Part shown: positions 35,186-43,926 of the stretch, one piece after another
Layout of the letters: every line of letters starts with the position of its first letter
Position numbering within the stretch: the first letter of the stretch is position 1
Assembly: GCF_030643905.1 (NCBI RefSeq)
Contig: NZ_CP121446.1
Coordinates: 930,001 to 994,000 of the forward strand
Length of the DNA stretch: 64,000 nt
Direction: 5' to 3'
DNA from: Flavobacterium sp. IMCC34852
GTDB lineage: Bacteria; Bacteroidota; Bacteroidia; Flavobacteriales; Flavobacteriaceae
Translations under genes and position numbers: made by a program
Notes under the pieces: model-generated
Database searches by the model: none
What the model saw: the letters and a program-made list of their open reading frames with translations, nothing else
Told to the model about the DNA's origin: nothing

Positions 35186-36707
35186 TAATATCAATCTTTT
35201 TGTTTGTCGATACGGTCAGGGTTAATAAACCTGCCAATATCATAGAGATTCCGCCAATTATGAGGGCATAAATGGGTTTGTCATTAAAAAATGTGTTGAC
35301 CAAGAAGCCTAAAATGGTTCCGGCCACAATTTGCGGGATTACAATAAAGAAGTTGAAAACTCCCATATAGTATCCCATTTTGCTTGAAGGTAAAGAACCC
35401 GAAAGCATAGCATAAGGAATGGATAAGATACTTGCCCAAGCAATACCAACTCCAACCATGGCTAATAATAAACCAACTTTGTCCGACAAAAAATAAACAG
35501 AAATCAACCCTAATCCTCCGGCAATTAAAGCCAGCATGTGAGTGAATTTGTTGCTTGTTCTTTTGGCTAAAACAGGTAATAAGAAAGCGACAGCAGCAGC
35601 CACGCCATTGTAAACAGTGAACATCACGGAAACCCAGTCGGCAGCGTCATTGTAAACTTTTGAGGTGGTGTCATTGGTTCCAAAAACATGGCCGGTAACG
35701 GCTTTGGTAGTATAAATCCACATGGCAAATAAAGCAAACCACGAGAAAAATTGTACCCAAGCCAATTGTTTCATAGTTTTTGGCATGTTTAATAAATCAG
35801 TAATGATAATGGTAAAACCGTTGCGGACTTTGTTTTTTCTCAGTAGGGAGACCAGAGCGAACAAAACACCTGCCACGAGAATTCCAATGGAAAGAATGTA
35901 TAATTCTTTGTGGCTGTTTTCACTTTTGGCATTCATGTCATGAACAAAATAAGACAATATCAATCCGATAACGGATAAAATCACACCGATGTTAAATTGT
36001 CTTTTTTCGGTACAACCTGTTTCAGTGTCGTTTTCATTTGCTTTTTGAGTGTCTTTTTTGGCGTTTTCGAAAGCCTCTAATTCTTCGGGAGAATATTCTT
36101 TGGATTTCATAACAGTCCATAAAACCGCTAAAAAGAAAACAATTCCGCCAACATAAAACGACCATTTTACTGACGGTGGGACAATTCCCTCCGGTGCAGT
36201 ATTTTTGATGTCAAACCAATTGGTAAAAACGTAAGGTAAGGCCGAACCAACAACTGCACCAAGTCCGATAAAGAAACTTTGCATGGCAAAACCCAGTGTA
36301 CGTTGTTTCTCGGATAAATTATCTCCTACAAAAGCTCTGAAAGGTTCCATCGAAATGTTGATAGAAGAATCCATAATCCACAAGGTTCCAATGGCAATCC
36401 AAAGGGTTGGTGAATTGGGCATAAAAATCAGTGCGATGGAAGATAAAATGGCACCGGCCAAAAAATAAGGTCTTCTTCTGCCTAATCGAGTCCAAGTTCT
36501 ATCTGAAAAATAGCCAACAATTGGTTGGATGATTAAACCGGTTAACGGAGCGGCAAGCCAATAAAGTCCTATTTTATCAACTTCGGCGCCTAAGGTGTCA
36601 AAAATTCTTGAAGTGTTTGCGTTTTGCAGGGCAAAACCAAATTGTATCCCTAAGAAACCGAAACTCATGTTCCAGATTTCCCAGAAACCTAACTTACGCT
36701 TTTCCAT
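35178..36707 (-). CDS. MFS sugar transporter (maltose/SLC45-like)
   Basis: A 509-residue transporter with twelve predicted helices. The N-terminus EIWNMSFGFLGIQFGFALQNA and the motif GYFSDRTWTRLGRRRPYFL match the GPH/SLC45-like sugar:cation symporters. A charged cytoplasmic loop near residue 210-235 (ENAKKDTQKANENDTE) divides the halves. It is the first gene of the minus-strand starch operon and overlaps pgmB, so it should import maltose or short dextrins across the inner membrane for phosphorolysis. A LacI-type palindrome lies about 160 bases upstream. Confidence 0.88.
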   Translation of the reverse strand: MEKRKLGFWEIWNMSFGFLGIQFGFALQNANTSRIFDTLGAEVDKIGLYWLAAPLTGLIIQPIVGYFSDRTWTRLGRRRPYFLAGAILSSIALIFMPNSPTLWIAIGTLWIMDSSINISMEPFRAFVGDNLSEKQRTLGFAMQSFFIGLGAVVGSALPYVFTNWFDIKNTAPEGIVPPSVKWSFYVGGIVFFLAVLWTVMKSKEYSPEELEAFENAKKDTQKANENDTETGCTEKRQFNIGVILSVIGLILSYFVHDMNAKSENSHKELYILSIGILVAGVLFALVSLLRKNKVRNGFTIIITDLLNMPKTMKQLAWVQFFSWFALFAMWIYTTKAVTGHVFGTNDTTSKVYNDAADWVSVMFTVYNGVAAAVAFLLPVLAKRTSNKFTHMLALIAGGLGLISVYFLSDKVGLLLAMVGVGIAWASILSIPYAMLSGSLPSSKMGYYMGVFNFFIVIPQIVAGTILGFLVNTFFNDKPIYALIIGGISMILAGLLTLTVSTNKKIDINE

Positions 36708-36733
36708 TATCGTAATGTATTGATTTATAAAAC

Positions 36734-36752
36734 GATAAGCGCTTTGCTTATC
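36734..36752 (-). promoter_or_regulatory. Hairpin in the leader of the transporter operon
   Basis: GATAAGC and GCTTATC form a perfect 7-bp stem with a 5-base loop, 27 bases before the transporter ATG. It lacks a T tract. It may be a regulator half-site pair or a leader structure. Confidence 0.35.
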
Positions 36753-36864
36753 AAAACTTTAATCTATTTTCGAAGTAAAGTACAAGCTTTGATAATTAGG
36801 GTAAAGATAATAAAGAATTTATATTGTGATGATTCTCTTTAAAAAAAATGACATTGACAAGTTA

Positions 36865-36880
36865 CGCAAACGTTTTTTGT
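36865..36880. promoter_or_regulatory. LacI-type operator candidate, transporter side
   Basis: ACGCAAACGTTTTTTG matches the symmetric site at 38017-38032 in 13 of 16 positions with the same central AAACGTTT. It lies between the lacI gene stop and the transporter start. Confidence 0.55.
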
Positions 36881-36894
36881 TGATAAAAACACCG

Positions 36895-37914
36895 TTATTT
36901 GGTGGACTCTCTTTCGACCAATTCGGTTTCGATTACTTCCGTTCTGTATTGTTCTTCGTCTTCTTCTTCGGCTTCCAGTCTTTCTATCAGCATTTTGGCG
37001 GCTTTGCCACCCATTTTCACACCGTTTTGACTAACGGTAGTGATACTTGGAGAAGAATATTTGGAAATAATCCCATCGGTAAATCCTATAATCGAAATGT
37101 CCTCAGGCACTTTTTTACCTAATTTGTTAGCCTCTTTGATGGCGGTTACTGCAAAAAGTTCATTAACGGCAAAAATGGCGTCGATATCATTATTAGCTAA
37201 TAAACCGGCAATAGCTTCTTCGAAGTTTTCGGTGTCTTCTATTTTTAAAATCAGATTTTCGTCTATTTTAATATCGTTGTTTTTTAAGGCTTTGATGTAG
37301 CCTTCCGTTCTTAATTTTCCAACACTTACATAATCAACCGTTGAAATTAGGGCGATTTTTTTAAAGCCTTTGTCTATTAAATGCTGGGTTGCATTAAAAG
37401 CGGCGAGATTGTCATCGATGATTACTTTATCGCAGAGAATTTCATTGGTTACACGGTCAAACATTACAACCGGCATTCCTTGATTAATGACTTCTACGAT
37501 ATGGTGAAAATCTTTTTTTTGTTGGGTTTCCTTGGAAAGCGACATGATGAATCCGTCAATACTTCCGTTAGCTAACATTTCCATGTTAATTACCTCTTTG
37601 TCAAATGATTCATCAGACAAACACACCAATACGTTATAACCGTTTTCATTGGCTACATGTTCCACACCACTGATGACAGTGGCGAAAAAATGATGGATAA
37701 TTTCAGGAATAATAATACAAATGGTTTTGGTTTTTTTGTTTTTTAAACTGAGGGCAATATTGTTGGGTTTGTAGTTGTATAATTTGGCAAAAGCCTGTAC
37801 TTTTTGACGGGTATCTTCGCTGATTTCCAAACTATTTCGAAGTGATTTGGATACAGTAGATATCGATACGTCCAATTCTTTGGCGATTTGCTTTAAAGTG
37901 ACTTTTCTTTTCAT
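36895..37914 (-). CDS. LacI-family transcription regulator of the starch locus
   Basis: An N-terminal helix-turn-helix and hinge (TLKQIAKELDVSISTVSKSL, then YNYKPNNIALSL) is followed by a periplasmic-binding-like sensor domain (ICIIIPEIIHHFFATVISGV, DGFIMSLS, PEDISIIGFTDG). At 339 residues it is full length. It lies between the two arms of the starch locus with a matching palindrome on each side, so it probably controls both. The ligand is likely a maltodextrin or glucose metabolite. Whether it represses or activates cannot be told; the sites are far from the ATGs. The C-terminus is Glu-rich (ERLEAEEEDEEQY). Confidence 0.9.
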   Translation of the reverse strand: MKRKVTLKQIAKELDVSISTVSKSLRNSLEISEDTRQKVQAFAKLYNYKPNNIALSLKNKKTKTICIIIPEIIHHFFATVISGVEHVANENGYNVLVCLSDESFDKEVINMEMLANGSIDGFIMSLSKETQQKKDFHHIVEVINQGMPVVMFDRVTNEILCDKVIIDDNLAAFNATQHLIDKGFKKIALISTVDYVSVGKLRTEGYIKALKNNDIKIDENLILKIEDTENFEEAIAGLLANNDIDAIFAVNELFAVTAIKEANKLGKKVPEDISIIGFTDGIISKYSSPSITTVSQNGVKMGGKAAKMLIERLEAEEEDEEQYRTEVIETELVERESTK

Positions 37915-38016
37915 AGTTTGAGAAGGTGAATATTGTTTTCTGAATAAAGATATAGGATATTTTTTATTCTGTCAATTTTAGGCTTAAAATAATGAAATTA
38001 TGGAAAAGTTTTCAAC

Positions 38017-38032
38017 ACGAAAACGTTTTCGG
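38017..38032. promoter_or_regulatory. LacI-type operator candidate, susC side
   Basis: A 14-bp perfect palindrome CGAAAACGTTTTCG at 38018-38031, with the central CG typical of LacI-family sites. It is 110 bases upstream of the susC ATG. The transporter arm carries a near match. Confidence 0.7.
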
Positions 38033-38140
38033 CAGACATTTAACGCTTGTTTGTTCTTGAGATTGAAAATTTTGCATAAATTTAACATTCGAAGTATAAA
38101 TACAAGCACAAAATTAAATTTTTTAACCTAAACAAAACGT

Positions 38141-41100
38141 ATGAAAACAATTTACAAAAAGTTGTTATTTTTATTCTTGCTGCTGCCTTTTGGCGCTCTT
38201 GCACAGAGCACTTTGAGTGGCGTTGTGATTGACAGCAAGTCAAACCAACCCTTGCCGGGAGTAAATGTAATTGTTCAAGGTGCCAACAACAGCACCACAA
38301 CAGATTTTGACGGAAAATTCCAGTTAGGAGGTCTGAAAAACGGAGACAAATTAGTCTTTTCGTTTATCGGTTATGACTCTAAAACGGTTACTTTTTCAGG
38401 TCAGAAATCGGTAAGCATCAGCTTAGATGAAAGTGCCAACCAATTACAAGAGGTTGTAGTTCAGGTGGGTTACGGAACCGTTAAGAAAAAAGACGCAACG
38501 GGTTCTGTGACTACAGTAACTGCAAAAGACTTTAATAAAGGTGCGATTGTGTCTGCTGACCAATTGTTAACCGGTAAAGTAGCAGGTGTTAGAATTACCA
38601 CCAATGGTGGTCAGCCTGATTCTGCACCAAACATTAGAATTAGAGGAGGAGCTTCTCTTAGCGCCAGTAACAATCCTTTGATTGTGATTGACGGAATTCC
38701 AATCGACAGTAATAGTCCTGCCGGAGTTAGTAACCCTTTTTCGCTTATTAATCCAAATGATATTGAAAGTTTTACAGTATTGAAAGATGCTAGTGCAACG
38801 GCAATTTACGGATCAAGAGCATCCAATGGTGTAATTATCATCACCACTAAAAAAGGAACTACCGGCGATATTAAATTCAATTACTCAGCTAATTTCACAG
38901 GCGGTAAAGTAGGTAAAAAAATTGGAATTATGGATGGAACTACTTTTGTGAAGTTCATTCAGGAATACCATCCAACTTACACAAACTTATTAGGTATAGA
39001 TGATCCGAACAGTTCTTTATCTGATGATTTAGGTACACCTGAAATTGAAGGTAGAATACTTTCAAATACAGATTGGCAAGATCAAATTTTCAGAAACTCT
39101 TTCTCTACGGATCATGCTTTCAGTGCCAGAGCTAATATTTTTGGGGATGTGCCTTTCAGAGCTTCATTGGGATTCAATAAAACCGAAGGGTTAATCAAAA
39201 CAAATGATTACCAAAGAACGACTATGTCACTTAAATTGACTCCGTCATATTTTAATAAACATCTAAAAGTAGACATAAACGCTAAGGGTATTTCAAGTAA
39301 GAAAAATGCGGTTGATGAAGGCGGTGCTTTAGGTAGCGCAGTTTACATGGATCCAACAAAACCTGTTTATGACAATTCTCCGGATAACAGATTTGGCGGC
39401 TATTATCAAAATACCAGATTAAACGGAGGACGTTATATTTTGGACGGAGCATGGAACCCGTTGGCCATATTAGAGCAAAGAGACAGACCGGAAAGAGTGT
39501 ACCGATTTTTAGGAAACGTTGAGTTTGACTATAAATTCCACTTTTTACCGGACTTACATTTTGTAAACAATTTTGGTTTGGATGGTTCAAGAGCTGTTAT
39601 TGAAGAAAAGTATTCTGACAACTCTATTGCGACTTACCGATTTAACCAAGGAACGGATCCTAACACGAATTATGTGTTTAACCCGGGCAGAAATTATTAT
39701 GAAGCACAAAGAATTACTAACACCACTTGGGATTCTTATTTCTTGTATGCTAAAGAATTAAAAGGATTTGTTAACAAGTTTGATTTACAAGGAGGTTACT
39801 CTTATCAAAACTTCAAAAATGACGGCCACAGAGAATTTTACCAATATAACAATGATACCGGTATCAGAGAGTTAGTAATCAACCCTAATAATCCGAATAA
39901 CAGATATTTCAATGTTCTAAACTTACAATCGTATTTCGGTAGAACTAACATTGATTTTGCTAATAAATATTTACTTACGGTTTCCTTCAGAGCTGATGGT
40001 TCTTCATTATTCAGAGAAGATAAAAGATGGGGTTATTTCCCTGCAGCAGCATTGGCATGGAAACTTAAAGAAGAAAGCTTCTTGAAAAATGTAAGTATGG
40101 TAAATGATGCCAAAATCAGAATTGGCTACGGTAAAACCGGACAACAAAATATTACAGATGCGGTAGGTTTTTATCCTTCTACTCCTTTATTTGCTATCGG
40201 AAGTAACTCTAGTCAGTATTTATCAGGTACTAATTTGTATTCTGCTATTGCTTTCAATCCTGATTTGACTTGGGAGAAAACAACTACTTACAATTTAGGA
40301 ATTGATTTCGATTTGTTTAAAAACAGTTTCTTGTCAGGAAGTTTTGATATCTACCAGAGAAAAACAACCGATTTGCTTGCCAGAGTTGCTTTACCACCGG
40401 GACAAGGACTTTCCGATTCATTCGTGAAAAATGTTGGTGCAACAGAAGGAAAAGGATTTGAGTTGAATTTAAACATCAAACCTTTCAAAACAGATAATAC
40501 AAGTTTCGAGATTACATCAAACTTAGCTTATAACTACACAGAAGTAACTGATTTAAATGATGTAACTCAAATTACAGCTTTTGAGTCGGGTATTGGTACA
40601 CAAACTGGAGTGTTTTTAGCACGTCATGCTGTAGGATTCCAACCTTATTCTGCTTGGGTGTTCCAACAATTATATTCACCTGATGGATCATTGATTCCCG
40701 GTGCTTTTGTGGATAGAAATGATGATGGTGTGATTACTAATGATGATAGATATTATAAAGCATTACGTCCTAATTGGACTTTTGGATTCGGATTTAATTT
40801 CAATTACAAAAACTGGGATTTAAGTTCTAATTTCAGAGGACAAATCGGCGGTCAAACTTATAATCAAAGAAAAATGAGTTTGGGATGGGTTGATGCAGCC
40901 TTACCTATAAACACTAATAGTTTAACAAACGTACTTAATTTTTATGGCGGAGAAGCTGATTCTTCAATCCAAAACATTCAAGGAAACGTACCTTTATCAG
41001 ATTACTATTTAGAAGACGCTACTTTTTTACGTTGTGAAAATATCGTAGTAGGCTATAGATTCAACAAGTTTATTAAATCTTCATCATTAAGATTGTATGG

Positions 41101-41227
41101 AGCTTTAAATAATCCTTTTATCATCACCAAGTACAAAGGTCAGGATCCTGAGAATTTCAATTCAATTGACAATAATTTCTACCCAAGACCTAGAATGTAC
41201 ACCTTTGGTTTGAGTTTAGATTTTTAA
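38141..41227 (+). CDS. susC: SusC/RagA-type TonB-linked outer membrane protein
   Basis: A 1028-residue TonB-dependent transporter for starch oligosaccharides. Signal peptide MKTIYKKLLFLFLLLPFGALAQ. Then a carboxypeptidase-like regulatory domain (SGVVIDSKSNQPLPGVNVIV, FDGKFQL, residues about 25-100), the TonB-box/plug region (VVVQVGYGTVKKKDATGSV, IRIRGGASLSASNNPLIVID, IYGSRASNGVIIITTKKG) and a large beta barrel ending in YTFGLSLDF with terminal Phe. It is the first gene of the plus-strand starch arm, with susD 10 bases downstream. It should pair with SusD and energise import by TonB. Confidence 0.95.
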   Translation: MKTIYKKLLFLFLLLPFGALAQSTLSGVVIDSKSNQPLPGVNVIVQGANNSTTTDFDGKFQLGGLKNGDKLVFSFIGYDSKTVTFSGQKSVSISLDESANQLQEVVVQVGYGTVKKKDATGSVTTVTAKDFNKGAIVSADQLLTGKVAGVRITTNGGQPDSAPNIRIRGGASLSASNNPLIVIDGIPIDSNSPAGVSNPFSLINPNDIESFTVLKDASATAIYGSRASNGVIIITTKKGTTGDIKFNYSANFTGGKVGKKIGIMDGTTFVKFIQEYHPTYTNLLGIDDPNSSLSDDLGTPEIEGRILSNTDWQDQIFRNSFSTDHAFSARANIFGDVPFRASLGFNKTEGLIKTNDYQRTTMSLKLTPSYFNKHLKVDINAKGISSKKNAVDEGGALGSAVYMDPTKPVYDNSPDNRFGGYYQNTRLNGGRYILDGAWNPLAILEQRDRPERVYRFLGNVEFDYKFHFLPDLHFVNNFGLDGSRAVIEEKYSDNSIATYRFNQGTDPNTNYVFNPGRNYYEAQRITNTTWDSYFLYAKELKGFVNKFDLQGGYSYQNFKNDGHREFYQYNNDTGIRELVINPNNPNNRYFNVLNLQSYFGRTNIDFANKYLLTVSFRADGSSLFREDKRWGYFPAAALAWKLKEESFLKNVSMVNDAKIRIGYGKTGQQNITDAVGFYPSTPLFAIGSNSSQYLSGTNLYSAIAFNPDLTWEKTTTYNLGIDFDLFKNSFLSGSFDIYQRKTTDLLARVALPPGQGLSDSFVKNVGATEGKGFELNLNIKPFKTDNTSFEITSNLAYNYTEVTDLNDVTQITAFESGIGTQTGVFLARHAVGFQPYSAWVFQQLYSPDGSLIPGAFVDRNDDGVITNDDRYYKALRPNWTFGFGFNFNYKNWDLSSNFRGQIGGQTYNQRKMSLGWVDAALPINTNSLTNVLNFYGGEADSSIQNIQGNVPLSDYYLEDATFLRCENIVVGYRFNKFIKSSSLRLYGALNNPFIITKYKGQDPENFNSIDNNFYPRPRMYTFGLSLDF

Positions 41228-41237
41228 TTAAAAAACT

Positions 41238-42797
41238 ATGAAAAAAATGAAAAAATTAAAATTGTTTAGCATCTGTATTCTCTTCTTTGGGACATTGTCA
41301 TGTACCGAAGATTTAAATACAGAACCTTTAGTAGAATTATCGCTTCAACAGTTGTTGCAAGAAGATCCAAACGCTATTACGGGTATTATGTCAAAACTGT
41401 ATGGTTCATTTGCACTTTCAGGGGCTAATGGCCCGGGAAGTTCAGATATCAGTGATGACGCAGGAGAATCGCCTTTTTTGAGAGGAATTATCAATCTTCA
41501 GGAATTTACTGCAGACGGAATGAAAAACAGATGGGGTGACGATGGATTAGATCAGTTAACCACAACATCTAATTGGGATGCCAATAACAAGTTTTTCAGA
41601 TACTTATATAACAGAGCTTTCTACACTATTCCGCAATGTAATAACTTATTAGCGGTGTTGTCCAGTGTTGATGTTCCTAACAAAGAAGCTGTTGTAAGTG
41701 AAGTTAGATTTTTAAGAAGTTTAGCTTATTTTTATTTGATTGACTGTTTTGGGAAAGGGGTTTTATTAACCGAGGACAACTTAGGTAGCGGAACACCATT
41801 GCCTCAATCATCAAGACAAGAGTTGTTCAACTTTGTTGAGTCAGAATTGTTGGCCATTGAGAATACTTTGCCAACTACCAATGAGTATGGTAGAGCTAAT
41901 AAAGCAGTGGGTAGAATGTTATTGTCAAAATTGTACATTAATGCAGAAGTTTATACAGGTACGCCTAAATACACTGAAGCTCTTACCTTCATCTCTAAAG
42001 TGATCAATGAAGGAGGCTATACTTTGGATCCAAATTTTCAACACATTTTTTCAGGAGATAACAATACTTCGCCTGAAATTATTTACCCTTTAATTGCTGA
42101 CGCTTTAGTGAGTCAAAGTTATGGTAATACTACTTATTTGGTAAATGGAAGTTTGAACTCTGCTACAATGACTTTGTCTGATTACGGAGCAACTGACGGA
42201 TGGGGTGGTCACAGAGCTACAAAAGCTTGGTATGGTTTATTTGGTGCTAGCGCTGGTGAATTAGCTTCTTCTCCTGACCAAAGAGCACATTTGTTTTGGA
42301 CATCCGGACATACTTATGAAATGACTGATTACAGAGAATGGGAGAATGGATATCCTTCGACTAAATTTAGAAACTCTAACTTTTTCTCTAGTTCTTCACC
42401 AACTTCTTTTTCAAGCACTGATTTCCCTTTATACAGATTAGCAGATGCTTATTTAATGTATGCTGAATGTGTTGTTAGAGGAGCAGGAGGAGGATCAATT
42501 TCTCAAGCCGTTGACTATGTGAATCAAGTTAGAACAAGAGCCGGTGCTAATACCATTAGCGCAGGAGATTTGACCTTAGATTTTATTTTAGACGAAAGAG
42601 GAAGAGAATTGATGTTTGAAGGACACAGAAGAACGGATCTTATTCGTTTTGATAAATTTACAGGAGGTAGTTATTTGTGGCCATGGAAAGGAAACACTTT
42701 AAATGGTGCTTCAATTTCTACTACTTACAAACTTTTCCCTATCCCTCAACAAGCTTTAGAAGCCAATCCAAATTTAACTCAGAACCCAGGTTATTAA
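41238..42797 (+). CDS. susD: SusD/RagB-type starch-binding lipoprotein
   Basis: A lipoprotein of 519 residues (LFFGTLSC, Cys22 from this start). It has the SusD pattern: N-terminal helices with ANITGIM-like segment, TPR-like helices (VSEVRFLRSLAYFYLIDCFG), AVGRMLLSKLYIN, the glycan-facing loops, and the C-terminal LADAYLMYAECVVRG and ILDERGRELMFEGHRRTDLIRFDKF followed by LFPIPQQALEANPNLTQNPGY. SusD acts as a lid on SusC and captures dextrins at the cell surface. The second ATG nine bases in could also start it. Confidence 0.95.
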   Translation: MKKMKKLKLFSICILFFGTLSCTEDLNTEPLVELSLQQLLQEDPNAITGIMSKLYGSFALSGANGPGSSDISDDAGESPFLRGIINLQEFTADGMKNRWGDDGLDQLTTTSNWDANNKFFRYLYNRAFYTIPQCNNLLAVLSSVDVPNKEAVVSEVRFLRSLAYFYLIDCFGKGVLLTEDNLGSGTPLPQSSRQELFNFVESELLAIENTLPTTNEYGRANKAVGRMLLSKLYINAEVYTGTPKYTEALTFISKVINEGGYTLDPNFQHIFSGDNNTSPEIIYPLIADALVSQSYGNTTYLVNGSLNSATMTLSDYGATDGWGGHRATKAWYGLFGASAGELASSPDQRAHLFWTSGHTYEMTDYREWENGYPSTKFRNSNFFSSSSPTSFSSTDFPLYRLADAYLMYAECVVRGAGGGSISQAVDYVNQVRTRAGANTISAGDLTLDFILDERGRELMFEGHRRTDLIRFDKFTGGSYLWPWKGNTLNGASISTTYKLFPIPQQALEANPNLTQNPGY

Positions 42798-42815
42798 TAA
42801 AAAATATATTTAAAA

Positions 42816-43865
42816 ATGAAAAAAATATTAAAAATATCTAGTTTAGCTTTCTTGTTAATAGCAGGAGTTGCTTGTGAAAATGATGATCAAACAATAGCTC
42901 AGGCTGTAGGTGGGCCAGAATTAATTACTCCGGCTTCAGGAACAGAGTATGAATTGTCTCCGGCCAATGAAACCAACGAAGCTACAACTTTAGTTTGGAA
43001 TCATGCCGATTATGATGTTCAAACAGAAGTAAATTATGAAGTTCAAGTAGCGTTAGCCGGAACAGACTTCGCTGAAGTTATCTCTGGTGGAACTACCACT
43101 AACAGATTTTTTACTTGGTCAGTTGCTGCTTTAAATCAAGTGGCTATAGATGCAGGTTTGACACCATACACTCCGGGAAATTTAGATGTTAGAGTAAGAG
43201 GAACTTTAGGCGCTAATGCTGAAATGGAGAGTTTTTCTAATGTTATTACCATAACAGTAACAGCCTACACTACTGAGTTGCCTAAATTGGCAGTTCCGGG
43301 TAATCACCAAGGTTGGGATCCTCCGACAGCTCCAAGAATTGCTTCTTCAGGATTTGGAGAAACTGATTACGAAGGATATGTTTGGTTAGATGGAGCATTT
43401 AAATTTGTTGGACCTAATGCAGCCGGTGCCTTTGCTTGGGGTAATACGGATTGGGGTGATGATGGTTCTTTCTCAGGTGTGCTTGCAGAATCAGGAGAAT
43501 CAGATATCACTGCTACTGCAGGTTATTACAGAGTAACTGCTAATACCACTACTTTATTATACAATATTGTACCAACCAATTGGGGAATTGTAGGAGCTGC
43601 AACCGCTGGAGGTTGGGATAATAGTACACCTTTGACTTACAATGCAACTACCAAGAAATGGGAAGGAACAATTGTTATGACTGCCGGAGCTTACAAGTTC
43701 AGAGCTAATAATGCTTGGGATATTAACTTAGGTGCAGACTCAGATTTAGATGGTTCAATGAACTATGGTGGACCGGATTTAACTGTTGATGCTGACGGTA
43801 CCTACAATGTTGTTTTAGATTTAAGTAATCCAAGACAATATACCTATTCTGTGACACTTCAATAA
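42816..43865 (+). CDS. susE: SusE/SusF-type starch-binding lipoprotein
   Basis: A 349-residue lipoprotein (LLIAGVAC, Cys20). The N-terminal Ig-like domain (about residues 30-140: SGTEYELSPANETNEATTLVWNH in part) matches SusE/SusF, and two starch-binding modules follow with aromatic residues, NHQGWDPPTAPRI near 160 and WGIVGAATAGGWDNSTPLTY near 255. These surface proteins hold starch against the cell. It is the third gene of the susCDE operon and is closed by a hairpin terminator. Only one SusE/F gene is present. Confidence 0.9.
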   Translation: MKKILKISSLAFLLIAGVACENDDQTIAQAVGGPELITPASGTEYELSPANETNEATTLVWNHADYDVQTEVNYEVQVALAGTDFAEVISGGTTTNRFFTWSVAALNQVAIDAGLTPYTPGNLDVRVRGTLGANAEMESFSNVITITVTAYTTELPKLAVPGNHQGWDPPTAPRIASSGFGETDYEGYVWLDGAFKFVGPNAAGAFAWGNTDWGDDGSFSGVLAESGESDITATAGYYRVTANTTTLLYNIVPTNWGIVGAATAGGWDNSTPLTYNATTKKWEGTIVMTAGAYKFRANNAWDINLGADSDLDGSMNYGGPDLTVDADGTYNVVLDLSNPRQYTYSVTLQ

Positions 43866-43882
43866 GTAAATTAAGAATAACT

Positions 43883-43914
43883 AAAAAAGGGTTTCTTTTA
43901 GAGACCCTTTTTTT
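43883..43914 (+). terminator. Hairpin terminator between susE and the secreted amylase gene
   Basis: Arms 43883-43895 and 43901-43913 pair (one G-U) around a TTTTA loop and end in a run of seven T. The amylase ATG lies only 13 bases further on, leaving no room for a separate promoter. Confidence 0.75.
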
Positions 43915-43926
43915 AAATTTTAAGCT

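Noticed and set aside
38050-38084. TTTG and TAAATTTA as a susC promoter
   Set aside because: The spacing is 23 bases instead of about 19 and the -7 box ends in A, so the match is too weak to list.
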